A DNA stretch of 64,000 nt from Mariannaea sp. PMI_226 (lineage: Eukaryota > Ascomycota > Sordariomycetes > Hypocreales > Nectriaceae). The stretch lies in contig JANFOG010000003.1 of NCBI GenBank assembly GCA_024336345.1, positions 1,308,501 to 1,372,500 of the forward strand, written 5' to 3'. Under the pieces are notes generated by a model. The model did not search any database and was not told the origin of the DNA. It worked only from the letters and a program-made list of their open reading frames with translations. Below, piece after piece: positions 45,917 to 55,703 of the stretch (position 1 is its first letter; each line of letters opens with the position of its first letter). The position numbers were made by a program, and so were the translations under genes.

Positions 45917-46834
45917 ATGTTCAGTTTTGCGACAGGAGATGGGATAAGAACCTCACCCCCCAAGCCCAAAACCTCTCCATCGACACCTGCGGGAAGATGC
46001 CGCCTCGTACCTCCCATGCGGCAGAGAATCGATGGCGAGACGTTTAGCTCTTTGTTTAGCACGCTCTTAATCATAAGTTTCCATCACAATCTCCGACGCT
46101 CACACGCGTTGGGATGCAACCCATGCTCACACGAGGACGTATTCGACGACGACTTGTGGATCCTGTGGGATGACGGGATGGATGCATTCAGCTTGCGCAT
46201 GCTGTATGAAATCAACATGATCGTCGATCTTAGTCCAGCAAGGGTCAAGCCCAACATTTTCGTCCGAATGGGTGCTCTTTTGTACTTTTCATACCTCAAA
46301 AGTATCACTCAGCACCCCATTGCTGTTTGGATCCGCTCAGGCCTCTTGCCGCTTATCATAGAGGATCCTCCGACAGAACTCGATCTGTTCGAGGTGGACG
46401 AGAAGCTCTACGAATTTGGACGAGACAAGCCGGATCTGGCGCCATTCCCAAAACATGCCGGCACGAACTTGATCAGGACCGTCGTTTATGGATTTGGTCT
46501 GCTTGGCTGGGTTGGGTACGGCCAGGGGTGTTCTACCAAGGCCATTTTCAGGAACGAGAATGGTCTGGGCGCAGCTGAGACTACTGACCCCGGCAAAACA
46601 AAAAGTTGCCTGTTCACACCTGAGTCGTTCTTTAAGGTGCTTATCGAGCAGCTGGAGGTCAGGATGCCACCGACTCCCCCTGAAGAGGCACCTAAGATCT
46701 CCTCTACACTTACAATGGTTATTGACCAGCTGGAGGTCAAAGTGCCAGCGAATACATCCGAAGAGGAGCCCAAGAGACCAAAGACCACTACACTTGCCAT
46801 CAGAGCGGCATCAGACCAATATCTCTCCTGCTAG
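45917..46834 (+). CDS. lineage-specific protein of unknown function
   Basis: A 305-residue single-exon frame starting at ATG 45917; the in-frame opening at 45875 is TTG. The body has a coherent mix of hydrophobic and charged residues (FDDDLWILWDDGMDAFSLRM, FVRMGALLYFSYLKSI, LFEVDEKLYEFGRDKPDLAP), suggesting a folded helical domain. The C-terminus has two imperfect copies of a 26-30-residue unit (IEQLEVRMPPTPPEEAPK and IDQLEVKVPANTSEEEPK). No known domain. Long uninterrupted frame and internal repeat support a gene; no intron or family evidence. Confidence 0.45.
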   Translation: MFSFATGDGIRTSPPKPKTSPSTPAGRCRLVPPMRQRIDGETFSSLFSTLLIISFHHNLRRSHALGCNPCSHEDVFDDDLWILWDDGMDAFSLRMLYEINMIVDLSPARVKPNIFVRMGALLYFSYLKSITQHPIAVWIRSGLLPLIIEDPPTELDLFEVDEKLYEFGRDKPDLAPFPKHAGTNLIRTVVYGFGLLGWVGYGQGCSTKAIFRNENGLGAAETTDPGKTKSCLFTPESFFKVLIEQLEVRMPPTPPEEAPKISSTLTMVIDQLEVKVPANTSEEEPKRPKTTTLAIRAASDQYLSC

Positions 46835-49800
46835 CTTTGCTAAGTATTTGTTTGCTTTCCTTGATTCTTTCGGATTTCCTATTTTTTTCAAAGCAAGCTC
46901 ATGGACAACACGGTTGGTTAGGGAAATGGGAAAGGGAGTTTTAGCATTGATGGACTTTTGGAAGGCTAGTTGCATACAGCATGAGTCTAGATAGATGGCG
47001 TAAGATGGAGGCCACATAGCATGGATGGACCAAGGGACTGGTCTAAGCTTGAAAGATTGTTTGAAGAAACAGTCTGATTTTACTTCGCCTTTTTTGTCTT
47101 AACACTCTCTCTGATTTCCTCACTACTCATATCGTTGGCGTCCTTTTTGTACCTCCCCTCCTGGCGGTTAGGTCAGTACACTCCAAGTTTCCCTTGACAC
47201 AGATTGAGTAATTATTTTAGCTGCACTCACGTGTTTCCTAGCTTATATCAATGAACTCGCAGGTCGGTTTTCTTGAGAAGGTGATGTGAGAAATATGACA
47301 CATTCATCCACTCTTTTGACGTCACTAACAATGGGGAGTTGCTTCTAAGTTGTCGAGAGTTGAAATCTCAGCCTCCGACATGTCCATGCTGAGACATCAA
47401 TGTTACCCGGGAACTTGGAAATGTAGTTACTCAGTACGGTCGCCGCCCCAGTAAATGACTTAGAGGCTTGCCTATTTCCTCCCTCTCTCTCTTGGGTCGA
47501 ACAAATGTACTCAGTCATGTCCTTTTGTTGACCCCCATGAGGAGCTGAAAGGGGGTTGGGAAAGGGCCGAACCATGTGTCGCCCAGAAATAGATCTTGAT
47601 CCAATTGCATATGAAGTCAACTTCAAACACTTCAAAGAAGGCGAAGTCAGTCATTCAATGTGCGCTTCTAAAAAAAAAAAAAAGGTCTCTAGCTTGCGCT
47701 GAGAGAGAGGCTGATTCCATAACTTTATGCACAGTTATATTAGCGAGACACGATTGGCCATTGTCATTTGGGACTTGGGTGCTACGCCTCTGGTCTCTTC
47801 AGCTTTCAAGAAATGTAGATATGTCCAGGGTCCTGAGCTCGGAGCCAGTCATACGATTTCTGTCTCAACTTTTTTGAAGTATTCTCATTCATGAATCAGC
47901 CAACACCAAGGCATATTAAAGCTGAATCCAGCGGCCACAGGTAGTTTCCGAACTGTTAGTGTTGTTGAGAGAGCCGAATCCACCATGTATAGCTTGCAGA
48001 TACTGATGGAAAATCTAGCTGGTAGTCGCAACGAATATCATCACATCAGTCTTTTCCATTCGCACGAGACTGCCTCCATAGGGGCGACTACAATTGTTAG
48101 ATTTTAGACCTGGATAGGTTTCTTATTCCCTGTTTATAGTAGGAATGTGAATATACAGCGTTTGTTAGGTCTCAGCTTGTTCTTAGCATGACTTCGTTCC
48201 TTGAACAATTCTGTCTGTCGTTACCGCTTCGAGAATACTCAGCTTCTCTACCCCCTTGGAGACTCAACTGTTCGCACTCGACAAGCGCCTGACCATAATT
48301 TCTGTGCTGCAAGCCCGAACTCCGTTATCAATGTTGTGAAATTGTCAGCTTGATGAAATTTGCGTTTGTCTTAAAGAGGAGACTAGACGCTCTCTTGACC
48401 ACCTTGCGCGAAACAAGGCTGCCGAACGCCCCACACGCTTTCTATGTGAATGAACCCAGTTAGTCGTAGAGCAGGTTGTAACTTCATTGCTAAGTTTCGA
48501 AGTCATAGGAAAAATATTTCCAGAATACACAAAACTAGGGTTCTCATTTCAAGTGTCTCTCTGAAACTCTTCAACTTCATCTCCTATCTTCTTGCTGACT
48601 ACGAAAATTCTAGTTTGTCCTCTTCTCTCTTGATTGTACCTACCGAGCTCCCTTGATTTCTCCCCCAGGCTGTGTTGGTCTATGACAAGTTCCTGAGGAT
48701 GGCTTATGTTTTTATTGAACACCAAGCAATCTTTGAATCTACGCTGCTGCCCTACAATCTCGGTTGATAAAGGTTATCCAACTCCTCCTTTCTATCTGCG
48801 TTGCATCGGGGAATTGTGGTTGGGCTAAGATTGAGGCTAGCTAAGCCGCATGGCTGAAGGCGATTCTGATATTAGTAGTGAGAAATATTGAACGTTCCCG
48901 ATCGTTTCTTGGACTCCTATTACATAAATAAATGCTGCATATTCCAAGCGCGAGGCTTCGAATAACTCCAGCGGATGGTTGACTTTACACACCTCTAGTC
49001 CACAGAGCTGAATACTGAGGCACTGTACATGGTATAATAGTAAAAGAACCCAATACTAAACCTGCACTACATCACTCGAAATTGGAAAAAGTACGAATGA
49101 GATTGAGCAGAACCAGATATGGTTTACAAAGTTCCATAACATATTCACATCTGTCTGAACTGATAGCCACTTGCTCACATACCAAAAGCTATAGCCTTCG
49201 AAAACCGTTATCGTATCCTACAGCCTCACATTTCAACCTCAGAGATGCTTCTCGCTAGCGTTTACTAGTTGAAACTAGCCTTTAGACGTTCGTAGGACAA
49301 ACGGCTAAAGGAAATGCTTGGCTATGCCAATTGACAAGGTTAGAGCATATGACCTGAGAACATGATACATGTCATGTTTGCTTAAACTAGCTGGCTTTTA
49401 TGCCTAAGATTGAATGAAGCCAAGTGCTATAATATTCACAACTTGTACCGGACACTCAACCCAACAAGATTCTCGTATGTGCAGGGATTGCTAAGACTGT
49501 GTGTGTAGTTGTAGGGTGACTGCGGGTAGGATTGACAAGACGATAGCACGAACAAATAGCTTTTTCCCCTTCTCAATTTGAATCAATGAAAAGCGCAAAG
49601 TTAAAGGAAAAAATACAACTAATGCCAAAAAAAAGAACTGAAAACTTTTCCATGATAACCCAGCTATGTCAGTCACAAGTCTAGGAAAAAAAAAAACTCA
49701 CTACACAAGGAAAAAAGATAAAACAAAGCTTGTTCAAGTGATAGGTGCAAACACATCTCGAATCAAGCATAGCCAAGGTTCTGTAACTTCCATTCCCTTT

Positions 49801-49982
49801 ATCGTTCATTTCGAGTTGATCAAGTATTCCAATTTAGTCATTCAAGACAAACAAACAAACAAACCCAGCAGTTGTCTCTATCCCATCAGCCACGCTCCAC
49901 ACTTGGAGTAAAAAGAACCAGAGTGTAGTAGGAGAGGGCCCATTGCTGTCAACGGTTCTGAACTTAACTGGATTATGACCAA
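46835..49982. other. 3.1 kb gene-free, lower-GC region
   Basis: No supported gene; only short ORFs. Noticeably more AT-rich than the flanking genes. An A13-14 run lies at 47670-47683. A TGTTAGATTTTAGACCTGG word at 48095-48113 resembles LTR starts of fungal retroelements but I find no matching partner. Confidence 0.45.
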
Positions 49983-50618
49983 TCAATTGTCTCTCCATGG
50001 TAGATGTATCCCGTTTAAGTTTCGTATGTGTACTGGTCCAGCCATGATACGCAAAGGTGGCAGAGTCATGAATCCATCTAGAGGAAGTGGTGGATTTTCA
50101 GGAAGTTCAGGAAGTTCGGGAAGTTCATGTAGTGTCGGGACTGAACGGGGGGTTTCATCTCCAAAAATGGGAGGAAGTTCTGGAAGAGGAGTATCCATGT
50201 AATCTATACGCTCGAGGCGACCTAGATGATCTGGAACAGGACGATCGGCTGGCTGGGCTGAGTCGTCTTGATCTGCGCCGAATGGACGTGAAGGGCGGGA
50301 AGGGCGCGCTGGACGGGCTGGACGGGTAGGGCGCTCTAGACGAGTCGTCGCGCTATTTGGAGCGGATGGGTCATCTGGAGCCGCTGGGCGATCTAGAACT
50401 GATGGGTCATTTGGAGCATCTGGGGCCGTAGGAGGCGTAGGAGCCGTGGGAGCCGAAGGATCTGACGGCCTCGCTGGGCGTTCAGGCCGTGCTGGTCGCT
50501 GTGGGCGTATTGGTCGTTCTATCCGACGTGGTAAATCGGTCCTATCCTCACGAAGGGCTGGAAGCAATCTGCGGAATTCATTCTCATGGCCTGGATTGAT
50601 GAATTGGGGCGCGCACAT
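49983..50618 (-). CDS. Pro/Arg repeat-rich ORF, possibly lineage-specific protein
   Basis: ATG at 50618 opens 211 codons. Two simple-repeat tracts dominate: RPxRPxRP/APTAP-type units in residues about 30-120, and ELPELPELPE (from a GGAAGTTCR 9-bp repeat) at about 175-185. The start (MCAPQFINPGHENEFRRLLPA) and end look unique. Repeats encoded on one strand as RP/AP/DP triplets could be a genuine disordered protein or a repeat-driven chance ORF. No signal peptide or domain seen. Confidence 0.38.
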   Translation of the reverse strand: MCAPQFINPGHENEFRRLLPALREDRTDLPRRIERPIRPQRPARPERPARPSDPSAPTAPTPPTAPDAPNDPSVLDRPAAPDDPSAPNSATTRLERPTRPARPARPSRPSRPFGADQDDSAQPADRPVPDHLGRLERIDYMDTPLPELPPIFGDETPRSVPTLHELPELPELPENPPLPLDGFMTLPPLRIMAGPVHIRNLNGIHLPWRDN

Positions 50619-52215
50619 GGTAATTTTATTGTGAGAAGCAAAGACGATTATAAGTTATTTAGTGCGTTTTTTGTTCTGAGGGTAGATGCAGAGATGAATA
50701 TTGAAATTTCAGAAAATGAAGGGGAGTAGAGTCACAAAAGGCCACCGGCGGGTTGATCTTGGATAAGCGTCGGAATCTTGGAAGCTGTAACGGCTTGGTA
50801 GAGACCAGGACAAGGTCCAGATTGTCAGAGGAGACAGCGGGGATGGAAGGACGGGGAATATAACTAACGTTAATGCCCTACCTTACCGAGCAGGGTACCT
50901 ATCTACATAGATACCTTGTCCCTGGAGAAGATGGACGGGAAGTAAAAATAGATGATAGCCTTGGAGGCATGACAGGGTACGTACATAGTGTATACTAGTA
51001 GTGCACTGTATCTGGCCAAAATTAACCTGTCCGTAATCTGTACAGGGCAAATTAGATTCCTCTACCCACCGGAATTGTGGCGCCAAGGGGTAGGAAGGAG
51101 TAGGTTGAGTAGGAGGAGCCAGTCAAGGCCGTTTGTGGCTGATGAATACACAGTGAACGTCTCCAATTGAGACAAGTTGAAAGCAGATGGCATACGCCGT
51201 GCTCCGTATATCCAAGTCCACCATCACGCCACGTAGCCGCTACTGCAGGCATCATGTTGCTGCAGGTAGCAGTTGGAGAAGAAGACATTGCATTGATTAC
51301 TGTGTAGACGCAGTGCAGACTTAATTGTACATAAGGACGAATCCGGCTCCCGGTGCAGGTATAATAAGTACCGGCCGGACCGAGCCTCCTCCTTCTCTCT
51401 CTCTGGGACTGTACATAAGCACATAAGCCACTCCCAGCACTCACCTCGATGGAGGAATTGGGCATCCTTCCTCGTGGCTTGCTTCCTCCAGGGCCTGCTT
51501 CAGGTACAACAGGCACGACAAACCGAAAGTGAGTATGAGAGGGTCAAGTCAAGGCCCCAAGCCAAGGTCAAGGTCAAGGTCGAGGTCGAGGCGTCAAGGG
51601 CAACATCCCCACATCAACGGATGAACGAAGGATGGAACCTAGTAGTCTACCTAATTCCCACCCAAACCTTCCCTGTCATCACTACCCCTAAAATCCACAA
51701 TGCTCCAACTCCAAGTCTGACCCTGACCAGGCTGTGTGTCCAAGCCACTCTCGCCATTCCAATTCAACTTCTGGAATTCCCTTTTTTCCCCCCTGCCTTC
51801 CCTTTCATCCTTCCTTCATCTGCCTGTTGGCCTTATTATTTCGCCCCAGGGTGTGCTATCGCGTCAACCATTTGGCTGCGTCTGTATCCTCATTCATTTT
51901 GTTTTTCTCTTTCAGACCAGCTACCCTTCGTCGTTACTGTGTTCGTCCTCTTGGTGCCACCGTGGTCACGACTTTGCTCACGCACCAGCCCCAAAAACTT
52001 GCCACGACTCCGCGTCATACCATCGAGAGAGACGCCCTGTTCGAATCGAATCCCACGCAACATAGCCTCTCGGCGACTCGTCGCATCCATCCACTTGCCC
52101 TGCCTGCGAATTGCGATCGCTTTTATTTCATCCCAACAGTTTCTCTGGGCTTGCACGCTCTCCAGGTCCATCTCGACTCCCGCTATTCTTTCGCCCCATT
52201 CTGCAACCGCTCACT
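50619..52215. other. intergenic upstream of GDT1
   Basis: 1.6 kb. Overlapping plus-strand ORFs at 51474-52274 in three frames are pyrimidine-rich leader sequence of GDT1, not genes. A short AAGGTC/AGGTCG repeat lies at 51545-51590. Confidence 0.5.
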
Positions 52216-53915
52216 ATGAGGTTCCACTCCAAGCACTCGTCGCTTCTTCTCTTCCTCCTTCCTGCACTCGTTAATGCTGTCGCCACAAACCCCAAGGACT
52301 CTTCTGGTGCTGTCAAGCCCTTGGATAGTTTTGATGCAGTTACTCCCAAAAGCGAGAATAAGCGACAGGGCCTTCCTACCAAGGACGCTCCCGTTGATGG
52401 CAAAGATGGCAAACCTCACCTGGGCCCATTCGTCGACTCGGACGGAGAGAAACGCAGTTCTGATGGCAACGAAAAGAAACTCACATATCTAGAGGGCCGG
52501 CCTGATGACCCAACGGTAGTCGACGGAAAGAAGATTCCTGAAGCCAACGATGGTGTCATGTTTGACAAGAACCGGGATCATGCCCCTGAAGGCAAAACTG
52601 GGCTAGAAGGTGGCATGACCGAGAAGTCTAAAGCAAAGAAGGCCGAGGAAGACCGGACAGGTGAAAAGAAGGCTACTCGACCCTCATCCCCCAAGGAACA
52701 GCCTCCTCTGTCTCATAGCGAAGAGGAGAAGATTGAAACCGCCAACGAGTCCAAGGGATCGAAAAAGACCAAAGAGGACGAGGATACCACTGCCGTCAAG
52801 TACACTGAGAAGAGTGGCGCGGGCGCGGACTATACTGGCTTAGATGTGAGAAGCAGCTTTTGCCCCCTACGATATTTCTTGTTCATCACTAACAATATAA
52901 CTACAGAAGCCGAACAATCTCCCCGACAGACCTACGGAGCAGGCGCCCCCAATTCCCGATTCTATCAGCAAGAGCCATCTTGGTTTGAACAATGGGGACT
53001 CTGTTGGTAAGGTTGGTAGTGGTGCCGAAGAGGAAGGCCTAATCCAACCTTTCCATTCTTTCATTCTCTCTTTCACCATGATCATTTTCTCTGAGATTGG
53101 AGACAAGACGTTCCTGGTGGCTGCACTTATGGCCATGAAGCATGACCGTATGGTTGTTTTCACCGCCGCTGGTGGTGCGCTCGTGGTTATGACTGTTCTG
53201 TCTGCTGTTATGGGACACGCCGTCCCTGCCTTGATTCCCAAGCGGCTCACCAGCTTTCTTGCTGCCATCTTGTTCTTTGTCTTTGGAGCCAAGCTGATGC
53301 GGGAAGGCCTGCAGATGGACCCCAATGAAGGAGTCTCAGCAGAGATGCACGAAGTTGAGCAGGAGCTGGCCGAAAAGGAGAAGGAGATGGGACGCAAGCG
53401 AGGTGACGATGCTGATGCTTACACCCTCGAAATGGGCCTCAACGGACGCAGGTCAAGAGCTAACAACCGATTGGCCTCACCCCCTCGCTCGCCGTCTCAG
53501 TCCCCCGTCCGAGCCTCGCACACTGCCTCGAGTGCGGTTTCAAGTGCCCTTCAAGGAGCTGGCAATTTGGTCTCCCTGCTCCTGAGCCCTGCCTGGGTTC
53601 AAACTTTCGTTATGACGTTCTTGGGCGAATGGGGCGACCGAAGCCAGATCGCCACCGTTGCCATGGCTGCTGGACAGGACTACTGGTGGGTGACTCTGGG
53701 TGCCACTGCTGGACATCTCATCTGCACCAGCATCGCCGTCATCGGTGGCCGGGCTATCGCTGGCCGCGTCAGTCTCAAAGTTGGTAAGTTTATGGTCCAG
53801 AATACTAATTAAAACGTTTGTGTCTGGTGTCTAACATGACTTAGTCACTGTTGGTGGTGCAACCTCTTTCCTCCTTTTCGGTGTCATTTACCTGCTCGAA
53901 GCCATGTACAGCTGA
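52216..53915 (+). CDS. GDT1: GDT1/TMEM165 family Golgi Mn2+/Ca2+ transporter
   Basis: Gdt1 exchanges H+ for Mn2+/Ca2+ at the Golgi and supports glycosylation. Exons 52216-52845, 52907-53783 and 53845-53915 give 525 residues. A cleavable signal (SSLLLFLLPALVNAVA) starts the protein. Residues about 25-255 are a hydrophilic, Lys/Glu/Asp-rich segment. The transporter unit has two UPF0016 repeats: EIGDKT at 273-278 (IIFSEIGDKTFLVAALMAMK) and EWGDRS at 451-456 (TFLGEWGDRSQIATVAMA). A charged cytosolic loop with a Ser/Pro-rich part (343-418) lies between them. The last exon completes the final helix (FLLFGVIYLLEAM). Yeast Gdt1 is about 280 residues, so the N-terminal segment is a large extension. 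Convergent with the RS/polyproline gene. Confidence 0.95.
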
Positions 53916-55070
53916 GCGGGCTTAGAACCCCGCCTCTTCGCTCGCAATACTAATATCTCAATCTTTTACATCACGGCGTTCTCGAGTCTCAGATAGGGAT
54001 ACTTTCACCTGAGACATCCTGCAGCTGACATTGTGCTATAACCCTATCTTACAACCGGTTATACGTAATCTTCACAAATCTGATGGCACATCAATTAATA
54101 CGGGCGTTCAGTGCACATGGAAGGAAACTTTTTTGTTTGCTGATTTGGATGACATGTTTGGCTTGGACCCAGACGTTGATTTCTACTTTTTTTTTTTTTT
54201 CCTTTTTTTTCGAAATGCATTTTTCCTTTGGAGCTAGGTGCTGGACGAATCTAGACCTGCGTGGACTTTCTGATGATCACTTTTCAATAGAAAAACACAA
54301 TCCAGGCAACAGGAAGGAAGGTGGAAAAGAAAAGAGGCGTGGAAAACGACACACTAAAGCTCTGATTATGAATATCTGATCTGTTTGGAGGAGTTCAGGC
54401 GGCGTATGCGGGATGGGCGACCACTGGCTGCTTTGGCCAAGGTGGAAATGGCGATGTTATATAGACGGCCGATGTGATTGGGATCTGAGTCTGCAGATGG
54501 CCCTTGTGTATTATACTACGCATTAATGCAACAGAAGTAAAGAAACCAATGGCTGTGAGCTAGCTCATTGGGTAATTGAAGTCTCAATGTTGAGAAACCA
54601 TAGTCATGATTGACGGTGAGGTCAAATACTACTATCTCGAAACCTTTTCGACGCCAAGCGAGGATTTTTCTATTGCTCTTCTTCTCTCCTTTCTTCCTTT
54701 CTTTTCAAAAAAATTTAATTCTCTTTGATATACTTTGGTAAACTCGAGGTATTCCTTTGTCGCCAGATCAGAAAAAAAAACTTGAGCCTAGATAGTATAG
54801 CGAGCTGCCGAGGGTTGGTTATTCATTGACTTAACACTATCCATATCCTCCAGTAGCCATGGCCTGTCTCCAATTCTATCTTCCCAAAACGATGGTTGTT
54901 CGTCCACGCTTCGCACTCCATTTTGAGACATTCCTCATTATTTAGCTCTTCATCACAAACGAGGTATATATATCCGTGTCCTCCCTGTCTTCATCATACA
55001 GATAAGTCAGACAAGCAAGACGTGGCTCTGAACCAAAAACGATAAAAAGCTGCTCATCCATTCTAAGCTA

Positions 55071-55103
<33 letters not shown>

Positions 55104-55703
55104 CTCCTGCATATCTTGACAAATTCTTTCAACCAAAATTCGACTTGAAGGACGGCCCGTCACTTAAAATGTGACACGAGAATAAAAATGAATAAAGATA
55201 AAAAAAAAAAGGGTTACCATTCATCATACATCATAACAATTCAGCATTAAAGCCAAACTAGAGGGAAATGACATGAAAAGAGATAAACAACAGAGTCATC
55301 AGAAGCTCGTCAAAAAAAGAAAGAAAGGAAAATGAAAATACATCAACGAATCTTACACACAAAGTGGTATTCAGTCAGATGCTTCAACTCCCCACAAGCT
55401 TCCATATATAGTCATCAACAATCAAAACGTCTCGTCCACCAGCGTGGTATAATTTCATTCCTGTCGAACCTTTTCTATCCTTTACGTTCATTAAAAAAAA
55501 AAAAAACAGAAATCCGGTTTCGTGAAATATATCCCTCGTCGTCAAAAGCTGTCAAATTGGCACCCATCCTCCCACAAAAGAAAAGATTTCCATGGCTTCG
55601 TCAAGGCGTTCTGTTGTAGTCCGACAGGCCCCCATCCCAACATGATGCAGTCTTTTTCTTTTTTTTTTTCTCTTTATTGTTGCCTTTTATAAAATAAAAT
55701 TCA
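53916..55703. other. 1.8 kb 3' intergenic between convergent genes
   Basis: No supported gene. AT-rich, with T-runs, the CT microsatellite at 55072-55098 and A-runs near 55200 and 55493. Confidence 0.55.
55072..55098. repeat. (CT)n microsatellite
   Basis: About 13 CT dinucleotides followed by TTTCTTTC. Confidence 0.92.

Noticed and set aside
51474..52274. Overlapping plus-strand ORFs upstream of GDT1
   Set aside because: Three frames are open at once in pyrimidine-rich leader DNA; none shows domain features, and GDT1 begins within this stretch.
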